This document shows positions 1 to 11,632 of a DNA stretch of 64,000 nucleotides, piece after piece. How positions within the stretch are numbered: the first letter of the stretch is position 1; each line of letters begins with the position of its first letter. Source of the stretch: Locusta migratoria (lineage: Eukaryota > Arthropoda > Insecta > Orthoptera > Acrididae). The position numbers were made by a program, and so were the translations under genes. The notes under the pieces are model-generated. The model saw nothing but the letters and a program-made list of their open reading frames with translations, made no database searches and was not told the DNA's origin. Location of the stretch: contig CM048746.1 of NCBI GenBank assembly GCA_026315105.1, positions 350,952,548-351,016,547 on the forward strand, read 5' to 3'.

Positions 1-334
1 TGCTCCTTCGAATGGTAAGCAAATGATAGAAAACGGATGACTTACCCAAAGGACAGGCTCGTCGACAGACACAAATAAAATCACACACCAACACACATAC
101 AAGGTTTCGCAACCGTTGGTCGCTTCTTCAGGAAAAGAGGGAGAAAGGAAAGGAGAAAGGGAAGGATATGGGTTTTAAGGAAGTGGAGGAGGAGTCATTC
201 CAATCCCAGGAGTGGAAGGACTTACCTTAGGGGAAAAAAAGGTAGGTAAACAAATACACACACACTCACACATATCCAAACGCAAACACACCTAGACAGA
301 AATTTGGCTTTTTACAAATGTCTGCCTAGGTGTG
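1..334 (-). mobile_element. Penelope-like element 3' tail fragment
   Basis: Read on the minus strand this matches the terminal region of the Penelope-like element at 18.2-20.7 kb: the same order of a CCTAGGTGTG motif, a CA-rich tract, TTTGTTTACCT, the AAGGTAAGT block, GGAATGACTCC, then a purine-rich stretch and a CTGAAGA...GAAA motif. It is cut by the window edge. At the other end (287-300 against 321-334) the CACACCTAG motif is repeated inverted, making a short hairpin at the junction, as if a second inverted copy starts there. There is no coding capacity. The family match comes from comparison inside this window. Confidence 0.6.
105..131 (-). ncRNA. hammerhead-ribozyme-like core
   Basis: On the minus strand the order is CTGAAGA, then a 6-bp stem (GCGACC/GGTTGC, with one G-U pair, loop AAC), then GAAA. 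This is the conserved type I hammerhead layout (CUGANGA, helix II, GAAA). The stem bases differ from those of the copies at 18.3 and 20.6 kb but still pair. Hammerheads are known in the terminal repeats of Penelope-like elements. Helices I and III are not clear here, so activity is doubtful. Confidence 0.4.
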
Positions 335-693
335 TTAACTGTAGAATTAATGTTTTTAACTGAAAATAATTGAAAATGAAGTAACTACACGTCCTCAAAA
401 TAATGGGGAATGTCAGTTTTATTAAAACCTAACACTTAACATCATTACATTCTAATTAAAAATGATGAAGTACAGCATATAATCCGTCCCTCTGGCCTAA
501 TTCCTTCCATCCATTTAAATTCTGAATCTCTCATGGCCAACCTGGATGAACGAGTAACCTCTCTCCCCCCCCCCCCCTTCCCCCCTCACCGCTCTTGTGA
601 GACTTCTTTCACATGTCGAAGATGGACATCAGTCCTTGATAATGTTCTTGGTTGATACCAATCTGGCATTGTCTTCTTCAGACATTGTAATTA
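335..693. other. AT-rich non-coding stretch with C-run
   Basis: No coding or recognised repeat signal. It holds an uninterrupted C-run at about 565-577 and otherwise AT-rich sequence. Probably degenerate repeat sequence. Confidence 0.4.
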
Positions 694-1867
694 CAATAGA
701 ACCTCGTTTTTACGCTTTTCAGGGGATTTCAGTGAAATGGTGTAAAATGCAGGAAATTGTAAAATGCAAGAAATAATGTTTTAAATGACATATGCTTACT
801 GGATCAGCCTTGCATTTTCGTAGTTTATGTGTGATATATGTACATAATAGACATCTAAATACTCGCCAGGGAGTTGATTATACAATAAAGGTTATCCAAA
901 TTTTTACTATTTTAAGCGCCAGGAAAAACTGGTAATTTTATGGGAAGTAGAAATTTTTGACGTAATTTCATTCATAATAATCGAGGACGCCACTGCTGGG
1001 CTATAACACATCTTCAAAATACCCTGAACCGCTTCGATAGATATCGTTTGGACGCCACTGCCGGGCTATGTAACACATCTTCAAAATTACTGCCTTTTAC
1101 CGGAATTAATTATTTACATAGTAAAACTCCTGCAGTTCCGTTAGTTTTGTATTTTTCGATGTTTCACACACCAATATTCGAGAATTGATTCGCGTTCTCG
1201 AGTACAAACATATGCATAAGTATTTTTGTGACGTTTGCATAGGATCGGCATCTCTCACTATTATCGCTTTTTTGAGGTTATGGGTAGTATGATACCCAAC
1301 TGTGACAGATAAAGTTCTTTATTAACCAGAAATATGTATCACAAAAACAATGCAACTATTTATTCTCACTTCAACAAAGCAACTGGTTCTGATTGAGTAC
1401 TCGCCAGCCGCTCTGGCAAAGAAGCTAGCGGAAAGACGAACCACACCGCCACAAATCAGCGTTATTCTCTCGTTAACAAACCGTTCTGTTTGTCTGAGTA
1501 CATGCCAGGTGCTCTGCCAAAGAAGCTGGTGAAAAGAATAACTACATTACCACAAATCGGCGCGTCTTTAAGTCAACAACGAAATGCGAAATATACATTT
1601 GAATAAACGCAAAGTGTCAAACTCGAATGCGAATAATTTTTAAGTGCTATACTTTAAGGGGAAAGCCATGCTAGTGTCAATTTATGTAGATTACGTCATT
1701 TTTCTTCACAAACATGCTTTCAAAACGCGGGAAAAGCGTAAATATGTTAATGCAAAAACGAGGGCGAATTAACATTTTAAACATAGGAAATTTGACGGGA
1801 CCGACAAAAAATGGTGTAAATGGCAGGAAAACGTAAAAACCGAGAATTTAGAAACGAGGTTTTACTG
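694..1867. mobile_element. pogo-type MITE, copy 1
   Basis: A 1,174-bp non-autonomous element with inverted ends (CAATAGAACCTCG at the left, CGAGGTTTTACTG at the right) flanked by TA on both sides (692-693, 1868-1869). The CAGTARAACCTCG-type ends and TA duplication fit the pogo/Tigger group of the Tc1/mariner superfamily. A second copy is at 16462-17720. No transposase frame remains. Internally about 70 bp starting near 1394 recur, diverged, near 1495 (TGAGTAC...GCCA...CTCTG...AAAGAAGCT), an old tandem duplication. The short frames in it are chance. Confidence 0.75.
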
Positions 1868-1869
1868 TA

Positions 1870-2219
1870 TATACAAAATAAGCAATGGACATCGGTTGTG
1901 AACAACTAATTATCAACTCAGCATCATGTCAAACAGTACTGCCTCATTACTAAGCTGACATTCCTCTTACTTTTATTATTCTTGGGTGATAATCCCCTTC
2001 CATCAATTATACATGGATTCTAAAGTTTGTTATATTTCATTGACAATTTTTTTTTTAAATTTTATTAGATATTATCTTAAACTAGTCTCCTGACCATTAA
2101 GTATATATTGGTAATGATTCTCCAGTTCTTGTTTTATACTGACAGTCCCCACCCCATTGTACCACATTATGTACCCCATCCTCGTCGCCACTTTTGTATC
2201 CCAGCCTCGTCGCCGCTTT
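1870..2219 (-). other. possible internal start of LTR element
   Basis: Next to the putative LTR at 2220-2666. On the minus strand the bases after the LTR read GCGGCGACGAGG and, about 27 bp on, GTGGCGACGAGG, a duplicated primer-binding-site-like GGCGACGAGG motif as seen after the 5' LTR of some Ty3/Gypsy elements. The remainder to 1870 shows no gag-like coding. Confidence 0.3.
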
Positions 2220-2666
2220 TGTGTCTCGTTTCCGTCGTAGGTGTCGGTGGCCGAGTGGAATGAGACCGACACAGGAATAAAGATAGCACGCTGGTGCAGG
2301 TATGGAGGGGAGCAGCCAGAAACTAGAAACACTAGAGTAAATTAGAACGAGATATATATTGCACAGAATTTATACAATACTTAACTTTTACATAGCTCAG
2401 TACTGCAGAATGCTGATACATAGTTGAGCTAGAGGTCTGCCTAGTGCCTGTACGATAGCCAAGTCTTTACTGGTGCCTATCAGATTCCGAAGTGTTAACT
2501 GGTTCCTATCTCAGTCCCAAGTGAACGATGTTGTTCAGTGGTGGCCACGAGCGGAGCTGTAGCAGAGGGCGCTCGTGGCTGATGTCGTAAGAACGCCGCG
2601 CCGTGCGTGCATGGCGGTGTGTGGCAAAAGTAGGTGGCGCGCACTTTAGACTTGCGTGACACCACA
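2220..2666 (-). repeat. putative LTR of a Ty3/Gypsy-type element
   Basis: On the minus strand the block starts TGTGGTGTCACGC and ends GAGACACA just before the primer-binding-like GGCGACGAGG motifs, so it has TG...CA ends of about 447 bp. The TGTGGTGTCAC start is one I associate with locust Gypsy LTRs. No partner LTR is found in the window, so it is an LTR plus a little internal sequence, or a truncated element. The open frame across it (2495-2911) is not convincing as protein. Confidence 0.4.
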
Positions 2667-2984
2667 CCACAGATGTTGCCAACATAGGGTGGCTTGCATG
2701 GCTCAACAACACCACAGTGGAGGAGAGGCCAGATAAACTGTGATTCCTGTAGAGGGGCAGCAACGTTTTTAGGATCGGTAACTAGAGGGACAACAGTCTG
2801 GATGAGTGACTGATCTGGCCTTGTGAAATCAGCTAACATTGCTTTCTCATGCAGTAATTGCAAATGGTTGAAAGCTAGAGAAACTACATTCATTACTTTC
2901 CCTGAGGACATGCGGCTCTACTATATGAATATATGATGATGACATCTTGGGTAAAATATTCCAGAGGTAAATTAGTTCCCCATT
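2667..2984. other. unassigned flank
   Basis: Nothing recognised between the LTR and the decayed LINE. The minus-strand frame here is not similar to any family I know. Confidence 0.35.
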
Positions 2985-4910
2985 CGGATCTGAAGAGAAC
3001 CACTCAAGAGGATGTTGTCATCAGGAAAAACATAAGGCATTTTACTTATTGGGGCATGGCATGTTCTATCCCTTAATTGGTCAGGTAAGTTAGAAAATTT
3101 GAAAAAAGAAATGGATAGGTTGAAGTTAAATGTGGTGGAGATTAGCGAATTTCGGTGGAAGGATCAACAGGATTTCTGGTCAGGTGAGTAAAGGCTTGTA
3201 AATACAAAATCAGTTGGAGTAAAAGTGAAGTAGGTCTAATAATAAGAAAATAAGAATGTGGGTAAGTTACTATGAACAGCATAGTAAATGTATTATCATA
3301 GCAGTCATAAGCACGAAGCCAACATTGATCAGTTATACAGATTTGTATGCCAACTAACTCTGTAGATAGTTACTGCCTACTTGAAAATAAAATAGACATA
3401 TATGTCTATCAAAAACTCAGATTGAAAGCCAGTACTAAGCAAAGAAGGAAAAGTTGAAAGGTAGAAGGAATATATAGAGCACCTATACAATTGTAAATGG
3501 ATGAGGAAGTAAGTGAGGATGAGACAGGAGATACAATAAAGTGAGAACAATTTGACAGGCACTGAAAGATTCGAGTTGAAGCAAGGCCCCTAAAGATGAT
3601 GTTATTCTTCTTGAATTGCTGATATTATTATGAGAGACATTCTTGAAGAAACTGTTGTGGAAACTTGTGTGGAAAATTTACGAAATGAGGGAATACCCTC
3701 AGACTTCAAGAAGAATATAATAAATCCAAAGAAAGTAAGTGCAGACAACTGTGGAAATTACAGAACTATCAGTTTAATAAGTCATGGTTGCAAAATACTA
3801 ATATGAATTGTTTACAGATAATGGAAAGACTGGTCGAATCCAGTCTTGTGTAAGATCAATTTGGATTTAGGAGAAATGTAGAAACGCATGAGGCAATTAT
3901 CACATTATGACTTATCTTAGAAAATGGATTGAGGAAGGGTATACCTACATTTTTTAACAAAAAGTTATATTTAACTTGTTCAAAAACTATACAGTTGTGT
4001 GAGTTTGAAGGGCATGAAAGGGATATATTGGTTTGGAAGGGGGTAAGACAGGGTTGAAGCCTTTCCCCAATGTTATTCAATTTGTACATTGAGCAAGCAG
4101 TGAAAAAATTCAAGCATAAATTTGAAACTTTACAGTTAGCTGATGAATTTGATGTTCCATTAGAGACAGTAAAGGAACTGGAAGAGTAATAGAACAGAAT
4201 GAACAGTCTCTTGAAAGGACAATATAAGATAAACACTAACAAGAGCAAAACAAGCATAATGGAATGTAGTCTAAGAAAATCAATCAATGCTGAAGGAATT
4301 AGGTAGGTAACAAGATAATAAAAGTAGTGGATGAGTTTTGTTATTTTGGTATCAAACTGTTGGCTGAAGTAAAGGAGCTATAAATTGCAGAATGTCAGTG
4401 GGAAGAAAAGCATATCTGAAGATGATGAATTTGTTGACATCCAAAATTAAATGTTAGGAATCCCTTGCTGAAAGCTTTTGTCTGTTGTGTAGCTTGTACG
4501 GAAGTGAAACATCATTGATAAGGAGTTGAGACAAAAAGATGAGAGAAGGTCTTGAAATGTGGTTCTACAGACGAATGCTGAAGATTATATGGCTATATAA
4601 TGTAACTAATGAGACAGAACTGAACACAATTGGGGAGAAAAGAAATTTCTGTCATATTATGTCTAAAAAATGGATCAATTTGTGGCACACATCCTAAGAC
4701 ATCAATGAATTGTCACTTTAGCATTGGAATGTGGTGTGCGACGTAAAAGTTGTAGGGGGAGACCAAGAGATGAATAGCCAAGAGGAGAATACAGTAAGAA
4801 GATTCAAATGGCTGTAGGCCACTGTTATTATACAGAAACAAAAGAATCAGGCACTTGATAGGGTAGCATGAGGAGCTGCATCAAACCAGTCTTTATACTG
4901 AAGACCACAC
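2985..4910 (+). pseudogene. degenerate LINE (endonuclease + reverse transcriptase)
   Basis: A decayed non-LTR retrotransposon. Near 3080-3180 the frame resembles the start of the endonuclease of LINEs annotated in insects as craniofacial-development-protein-2-like (SEFRWKD-type block). From about 3690 there are RT pieces: a CxNYRTISLIS-like block, QFGFRRN-like around 3855, GVRQGCSLSPMLFNLY-like around 4040-4085, then a NKSKT-type thumb block near 4240 and a long connector to about 4700. The end (4870-4905) has the tail seen in the antisense relative at 49.37-50.56 kb. Many stops and frameshifts; no intact frame. RTE/BovB-like is the likely clade, with moderate certainty. Confidence 0.65.
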
Positions 4911-4949
4911 CGACAACTGATATTCCCCACATAAATGACACCAGGTATG

Positions 4950-5340
4950 TTACAGAATGGAAGCAAACACCAACAAAAGTTCAAAGAAATTAAGGTGGCA
5001 ATTATTTGAAGATGTTAATAATGCTGTATCAGAATGATTTAATGGAGAACTTACCAAAGGATTATCTATTGTTGGTCCTATGCTAGAAGAAAAAGCTCTT
5101 AAATTTGCTTCTGGTCTTGGAATTCCTAATTTCAATGCAGGCAACAATTAGACCAATTTCTTGTGTTGTTCCAGCAGTCTGAGGGGAAAGTGGAGAAGTT
5201 AATCAAGATTGTCATATTTACAACATGAATAAGAATTAGCTATTTTTGAAAGCTATCCAGACAAAACATGTAACTGTGAAGAGTGATCAATGAATAGGTG
5301 GCAAAATGATGAAACAAAGATTAAAAATCGGTATGTAGTG
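4950..5340 (+). pseudogene. Tigger/pogo transposase, N-terminal half
   Basis: Translation from about 4990 gives a CENP-B-type helix-turn-helix region: an LFEDVNNAVSEWF-like block (one stop in place of W), then GPMLEEKALKFA and LGIPNFNAGNNW. This matches the DNA-binding domain of pogo/Tigger transposases. The frame is broken further on. The DDE C-terminal part resumes at 7246 beyond the inserted LINE. The element may belong to the same superfamily as the CAGTARAACCTCG MITEs, but no direct link is shown. Confidence 0.65.
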
Positions 5341-5525
5341 ATAAGGAAGAACCAATAGTGATCCTCCTTGGTACTTATAAAGCAATGACGTTACCTTGTT
5401 AGTGTCTTTTGGCATGCAAATACAAATACTTCAATGATAAAAATATTTTGTCCTTGACCAATTAAATTCTAGCATTTAGAAATGTATAATTCTACTTTTC
5501 ATATATCATCTCATTGTGGCAAAAA

Positions 5526-7242
5526 CTTGTAAAGTAGTGTGAAGGAACCCAGACCATGCATTATTAGTTGGAGGTGACTTTAACCTGCCAGTTATAGCCT
5601 GGGACATCTATGGCTTAAGTACAGGAAGGAAACACAAGCGGACTTGTGACTTGTGAACTATTGTTTAACACATTTTCCGAACACTGCTTTGAGCAGTTAA
5701 ATCATTAACCCACACACAATGGAAATATTTTAGACGTTATAGCTAGAAACATGAAAGACCTTGTCAATGATGTCACTGAAGAGACAAGAGTCATAGCAAC
5801 AATGGTCACCAAAATTAATAAATCGGCCATGAAGGCTAGGAGAATTTTCATACTAGAAAAATTAGATGAGCAGTTGTTAGTATCCCACTTAAGGAATGAA
5901 TGGACACCGTTTAGTTCTGGTACAGTGGATGTAGAGAGATAATGGGCCAAATTTAAATGTATTGTAAATAAATTGTTGGAGAAATATGGGCTGACAAAGT
6001 GGATTAAGGATGGGAAAGACCCACCATGGTTAAACAATGCTTGAGGAATTGTTGAAAATATTCTCAATTATGATATAACAAAATATAACATAGTAAATTT
6101 GTTTGAGGTGGAAAAGCTTCTGTCCATGCATCAGCATGACTTTAGGAAGCATCAAGTGTGCGAAACTCAACCTGTGTTTTTCTCTAATGAGATCTTGCGT
6201 GCTATGGATGAAGGGCAACTGGGAAAATGCATATTTCTTGATTTTCGAAAGGCATTCAACACAGTGCCACACGTCATACTATTAACGCAAATACGAGCAT
6301 ATGTAATAGGTATGCAAATATGTGAGAGGCTCGAAGACTGCTTATGTAATAGAACCTAGTATGTTGCCTTCCAAGGTGAGTGTTGATCAGAGAAATGTGA
6401 TAGGACTATTATTTTCTATCTTTGTGAATTATCTGACAGACAGAATGAGTTGCAATCTGTGACTGCTGATGATGCTGTGGTGTACAGGAAGCTGTCCCCA
6501 TTGAATGACTGTAGTAGGATGCAGGATTACTTGGATCAAATTTCTATGGGAGGAATGGCAGGTAGCTCTAAATGTTGAAAATATAAGGTGATGCATATGA
6601 GTAGGAGAAACAATCCTGTAAGTTTCAAATACAGCATTAGTAGTGTTCTGCTTGACAGACTCATGTCAATTAAATACCTAGGCATAATGCTGCACAGTGA
6701 TATGAAATGGAACGAGCATATAAGAGCAGTTGTAGGAAAGCTGGATGTTTGACTACATTTTTTGGAAGAATTTTGGGAAGATGTGAATTGTCTTGAAAGG
6801 AGACCATATATTGCTCAGGTGTTTGGGATCCCTACCAGATTGGTTTAAAGGAAGACATAGTAGCAATTCAGAGGGGGTCAACTAGATTTGTTACTGGAAG
6901 GTTCAGTCAGTGCGCGAGTGTTACTGAGATACTTTGGGAACTGAATTGGAAGTCACTGGAGAGAAAGCATTGTTCTTTTCGAGAAACACTGTTGACTTAA
7001 TTTAGAGGGCTGAAATGTGAAGTGGACTGCAGAAAGATTCTACTGCCGCCAACTTACATTTCCAAGTAATGACCACAAAGATAGGATCAGAGAGATTAGG
7101 GCTCATACAGAAGCAAACGAGCATTCATTTTTCTCTCGTTCTATATGGGGGTGGAATATGAAAGCAAGTAACTTGTAGTGGTACTAGGTATCCTCTGCCA
7201 TGCTCCTATGGGTGCATTGCGGAATATGTATGTAGATGTAGT
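5526..7242 (+). mobile_element. CR1/Jockey-type LINE, truncated and broken
   Basis: A 5'-truncated non-LTR retrotransposon, same family as 50.64-53.25 kb. It begins inside the endonuclease (VGGDFNLP near 5570), continues through the linker (MVTK.NK block at 5800; SFNSGT-like at 5910), and has RT remains: FLDFRKAFNTVPH near 6235-6275, a weak AYGIG block, a GVIGLLFSIFVN-like block near 6395-6430 and a DDAVVY block near 6470. The C-terminal region and the 3' end (GCGGAATATGTATG then TAGATGTAG at about 7215-7242) are shared with the 50-53-kb copy. Many stops. It sits inside a Tigger transposase gene. Confidence 0.75.
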
Positions 7243-7245
7243 TAC

Positions 7246-7560
7246 AGAAGTATCTGTCAATGGAACATTGTGTGTTCAGCCTCTTGATCAAGGTGTGATT
7301 TCATCTTTTCAATTACCAAAAAAATCTTCTGCACAAAATGGACAACAGTGCATCATTGTATGATCTATGTGACCATAAGTGATGCTGTCAGCTGGATTAA
7401 AAGAGCATGGGATGAAGTGGGAAAAAAAGAAAAGAAGATAGATCAGAAAATAGTTCTTTAATAAGAGGTTTCTGTCTTCACAAAGTGTGGATGCTGGTGG
7501 AGGAGAAAAAGGTGGCAGTGAATCAATGAAGCTCCTCAGTTACCTGTGCGATATTACCTA
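7246..7560 (+). pseudogene. Tigger/pogo transposase, C-terminal half
   Basis: Directly after the LINE the frame gives LCVQPLDQGVISSFQLPKK, the conserved block of Tigger/pogo DDE transposases (usually LLQPLDQGVI.SFK). About 40 codons later SDAVSWIKRAWDEVGKK matches the following conserved block (DAI.WI..AWDEV). The frame then decays. With 4950-5340 this makes one transposase gene split by the LINE. Confidence 0.75.
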
Positions 7561-8743
7561 CACTGAAATGTAATTTTTTTCTGTGAACAAGGAAATTGAA
7601 TGCTTCAGTACTGTTGATAATTGGGAATATATGTAGTAACTAACCCAGATCCTTATTGTAGTGATAACCAAAACAGTGATAGTAAAGATTATGCAGTTCC
7701 TGTACAAGTAATCCCATTATGTGATGTTTTATGTTGCATTGCTAGCCCCAAGTCCCTTGCTTCTGATCTTTTCTAACAGAAACTAATCTACTTAGTATCA
7801 GAGATGGAAAAGGTAGCCTTTGGCAAATAAATTATTATTATCAAAATATAACTATTTAGTTTGAAGGTACCTAAAGCAATATGTTAATTGACACAAAAGT
7901 TTTCTGGGTGTTCTGCATCATAATGTAAGATTGCTGTTACTTTAACAACCAACATTTTGGCCAAAATGGCTTCTTCTAGATATAGGTAGTGATGTGACAT
8001 TTGTTAAGAGTCCTATATTTTGTCAATACTGTAAACAAAGTGTTGGATTACATCTCAATTTTAAAAATCAATTATGTTATTGGTGATTTCTGGCACAGGA
8101 GTGGAAACTTTATTTTAATAGGATACTGAGGTGGAAGGAGTGGGGATCAGCTGTTGTCTATTGTTCATTGCATATCCAGCCATGATTGGTGGATGTCGGC
8201 AAATAAGGTGAGGACTTCAGTTTCTCTCCTACTGGCCGGAGGCCGTGCGGCGTCAATTACTTGCTGGTAGTGGTCACATGTTATGTTGTCTGGATGACCT
8301 ATTTTGCTGTTGTACCTGGCGGCCAGGAAGTGGCAAGCCTGAGTCCAACTTCTCTGTTCATGGCAGGATGTTTTAACATTTCTTGGATTTAATCATTCCT
8401 GGTTACTTGGCAAATATTTGGCTTTGATTTATTTATTTGCCAAAATATTGCTGATGTTCAGCTACTGCAGATTTTGTGTTGGCCTAATCAAATGTAGCTT
8501 TCATGTTCACTTATGTGCATTGCCACTGGGCTTCCCAGCTCACCTATGTATACTTCCCCACACTCTCATTCCATCTTCTATAACCAAGCTGTGTATAGTG
8601 CCTTGTGGAACCTGGATCTTGAGGCTACTATATTAGTAGTCATTCTCACTACTGTAAATGTGTTGAAATATGATACTTTTTCTGATTACTCCACAGTGGT
8701 CTGCAATTTGCAATAGAGTAATAGTTTCTTGTTTCTGTTACAG
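7561..8743 (+). other. intron upstream of Gemin5 exon
   Basis: No coding exon recognised. At 7948-7978 (minus strand) there is a decayed CTAGAAGA...GGCC...AAAA block resembling the hammerhead-like motif of other repeats here. The final bases (about 8721-8743) form a pyrimidine-rich tract and CAG acceptor for the next exon. Confidence 0.5.
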
Positions 8744-8918
8744 GTATGGGACGTTAGAACTCAAGAGCCGATAGCAAATTGTTCATTGCACAGTGATGTT
8801 GTACTGTGTTGTCTGTGGAGTCCTATTGACCCTGATTGTATTCTAACTGGCTCTGCAGATAACACACTATGTGTATGGAAAATCAGCAAGCAGACTAATA
8901 AAGTTCCTATTGAAATCA
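8744..8918 (+). CDS. Gemin5: Gemin5 exon: last WD40 repeat
   Basis: Encodes 58 codons plus one base. It starts VWDVRTQEPIANC and continues CCLWSPIDPDCILTGSADN, CVWKISKQTNK. The blade pattern and the WSPxDPDC(I)xxGxxD block closely resemble the final WD repeat of metazoan Gemin5, where human reads AWSPLDPDC (from memory). Gemin5 binds the Sm site and cap of pre-snRNAs through its WD40 domain and hands them to the SMN complex. The acceptor is a pyrimidine tract and CAG at 8741-8743; the donor is GTATGT at 8919. The exon ends in phase 1 and joins the exon at 13254 in frame (A+GA). No preceding exon was found in the window, so the gene is partial at its 5' side. Confidence 0.8.
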
Positions 8919-9419
8919 GTATGTATAGCCATAATTATCATTTTATTTTAATATAAACATGCCCCTGGTGTTCTAGATTATTCTAAGAATTAGTACAATA
9001 GTTTAATTGTGCGTACAATATTTATTGAACATATTTTCTCTCATAGAGAAGATGGAACTATGTAGAAACTGTAAATAAGTGTGGTGTGTGACCTACAAAT
9101 CTACCATGGCACCCATTAAACCTGTCACCCCTTATCTCCTTCTGTCTCGTACTTCAAGACCCTGTCCCCCTCTTGCCCCATGGGCCATGCCTCAAGCCCC
9201 CTCAATGCACCTACTATGGCTCGTTGCACTTAATTTAACTTTGTGGCCTCCTCACCCATTCCAATGTTGCCTCCCCCCCCCCCCCCCGGTTCCCCAAGAA
9301 TACTGTGATTTTGACCTCTCCCCTTTGTTTTCAACTATCCCTGTCTTTCGCACTGTTTGATCTTGCCCTAGTTGATGTTGTGGAATCTCCAGTAGTGGGA
9401 CTGGTGGAGGATACAGAGA
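8919..9419 (+). other. intron with C-run
   Basis: Start of the intron. Contains a C-run near 9271-9287 and CT-rich sequence; the open frame over it is low complexity and not a gene. Confidence 0.5.
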
Positions 9420-9778
9420 AAGTTCTAAGAAGGGCAGCTCATTATGTATTATCACAATACAGGGAGAGAGTGTCACAGAAATGATGCAAGAGTTGGAGTG
9501 GAAATCTTTAAAAGAAAGGCCTTATTTGTTACAGCCAAATCTACTTGTGAAATTTCTTTCCCTCTGAATGTGAACATATTTTGTGAGCACACACCTTCAT
9601 AGGGAGACCTTATCATCATAATAAAATAAGAGAAATGAGATCGAAAATGGAAAGATTTAGGTGTTCCTTTCCCACATTCTATTAGAGAATGGGATGGTGG
9701 AAGAATATAATGAAAGCAGTTTGATGAATTTTTTGCCATGACTTAAATGTGATATGCAGAGTATTGATGTAGATGTAC
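9420..9778 (+). mobile_element. LINE 3' end fragment
   Basis: Translates in pieces as a LINE C-terminal block (VLRRAAHYVLSQY; MMQELEWKSLKER; LLQ.NLLVKF), the region after the RT domain in CR1/Jockey/R1-like elements. It ends at about 9778 with GAGTATTGATGTAGATGTA, similar in style to the tail of the LINE at 53.2 kb but a different family. Not intact. Confidence 0.5.
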
Positions 9779-10619
9779 ACCTTGCACACTGCTCAGGCCT
9801 CTGTCCCCCTCCCCTCCCCTCTCCGTATCATGATAATTTCATCACCCCTGCGCCACTCTAATATTGACAATGACCACCACCACCACCACCACCACTCCCC
9901 CAACCCCAAAGCCATTCTGCCCCCCCCCCCCCCCCCCACCCCACCCCTTACACACCTATTCTCTCCCCACACCCCTCCTTTCTGCTCCCGTACCAAACAC
10001 ACACAAAATATCTTTGATATAATCTTCACCAATATTAAAAGTCCTATAATTAATATTGTCATGACCATTAAAGCTCACAAGTACTTCACTGTTATTCAAA
10101 GAACCAACATGAATAATTCCTACAGGAAACTATCCATAACCTGCTTGAGGAGAATCACTCTTCTCTATACTAAAAAGAATATTATGAATAAAGATACAGG
10201 ATCACAAGCTGTACTGGATGGTCCTTCTGTTTTTGTAGGAGTGACTTTGAATTTTAGTAGAGAACAATGGTACTCGTCAAGCAGGTTGTGGATGGCATAC
10301 TGTGGCAATTGCTCATCTTGGTTCTTTGAATAACATTGGAGGACTTAAGAGCTTTAATGGTTGTGACATTATTACTTATAGAACATTTAATATTGGAGAA
10401 CTTTACTATAAAAATATTGGAAAGCCTTCTTATTATTGTAATATTCCTTTTATTTTAAGGACTCATAGCAGGCTGAAGTTTCACGAATATAAGAGTGTGT
10501 ACATTTCAATTAAACATTCTGAAGTTGGTGAAATGTTAAGTTAAATGAAGATGGTACATTGTATTATAATAAATAGTGTGAGAAGGAAAGAAGGAAAAGG
10601 GGGGGGGGGGGCAATAAAC
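9779..10619. other. low-complexity and AT-rich stretch
   Basis: Contains (CAC)n at about 9870-9894, a C-run at 9921-9937, and a G-run at 10599-10610. Between these lies AT-rich sequence. A 186-codon open frame spans 9773-10333, but half of it is histidine and proline runs from simple repeats, and the rest matches nothing I know. Confidence 0.4.
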
Positions 10620-10946
10620 TATACCTTGATCTTGCCAAAAGCTTAGAAGTGATTTATGGTGTTCTGGCATCAGGAGCACCTGGGATGCTCTCTGTGTGTG
10701 GTGGCATCTCTGCCATTTAGGACTTTGGAGAGTCCCCTCTTGGGCTCAGCATTAATTTGCTGAGTATGGGCTTAGCGAACCTGGGGTCTTAAGCCATCAG
10801 TCCACCATACCGTAAGCTCTGTGCATGCTTCAACGACCATCTTTCGGTGCGACAGTGGAATGTTGTACGTTTCAGAGCCCGAGGATCTTGGCTTAATCGC
10901 CCAGGACGTGAGGATGGTATAAACCTATTAAAAAACAACCTCAAGG

Positions 10947-11037
10947 TGTGCTACTTGCTGAGGAGATACATGGCTGTTGAGGCTGAACAGTCATTATCGA
11001 GCAACCTCTGAGGAACCTGCCACACCTCAGTTGTATA
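10947..11037 (+). repeat. 91-bp direct repeat, copy 1
   Basis: From TGTGCTACTTGCTGAGG to CAGTTGTATA. Compared with 11542-11632 I count only two differences in 91 positions. The flanks on both sides differ. Confidence 0.85.
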
Positions 11038-11541
11038 ACGCTTACCCAGGCAAGAGGGGTTCTGCCTGGGCAGACTTGTAGCTCCCTAGCTGCTCGTGGG
11101 ACAAGAATTAAACGAGCAATAAAAAGCGTCAGTGCATGCAAAAGTGCCATCTCAAAGTGTGGTAGAATATAATGCTGCACAGTATAACCACCAATCATTT
11201 CCTTCCCCTGCCGCCCCTTGGGAGGAACATAGAGCTTGTAACCATGGAGAAGCTTATGCACCTAAGTATGTAGTATGCAGTCGCACAGGCGGTGAATTCT
11301 TTATGAAGATGAAGCCAATGTTCTTTGTTGAAAACCTAGTGGACAAGTTCGGGGAGGGGGAGAGCATGTCAAAAATGAGATTTGAGTCAGTCCTTATTAC
11401 GATGTCACTCCCAGCACAGTCATGGGCATTGCTTGCCTGTGATAAGCTGGGTGATGTTTCCATTTCTATCACACCACATAAAAGCTTAAATATGGTCCAG
11501 GGTATCATTTTTCACAAGGATCTTCTGCTGCAGCTGGAATG

Positions 11542-11632
11542 TGTGCTACTTGCTGAGGAGATACATGGCTGTTGAGGCTGAACAGTCATTATCGAGCAAC
11601 CTCCGAGAAACCTGCCACACCTCAGTTGTATA
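11542..11632 (+). repeat. 91-bp direct repeat, copy 2
   Basis: Second copy of the block at 10947-11037. Here it follows the ORF1-like reading frame directly (…LLAEEIHGC), whereas copy 1 lies in a non-coding stretch, so copy 2 is probably the original context. Confidence 0.85.

Noticed and set aside
2495..2911. 138-codon minus-strand open frame
   Set aside because: Overlaps the putative LTR and unassigned flank, and composition does not suggest a protein domain.
4950..7560. Intact domesticated Tigger-derived gene
   Set aside because: Stops and a LINE interrupt the frame; no single open reading frame joins the halves.
9773..10333. 186-codon open frame with poly-His and Pro stretches
   Set aside because: Composed of (CAC)n and a C-run translated in frame, followed by AT-rich sequence with no family resemblance. 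Unlikely to be a gene.
11132..11575. 147-codon plus-strand frame as a host gene
   Set aside because: The core is a LINE ORF1 fragment; flanking repeats and absence of splice context argue against a host gene.
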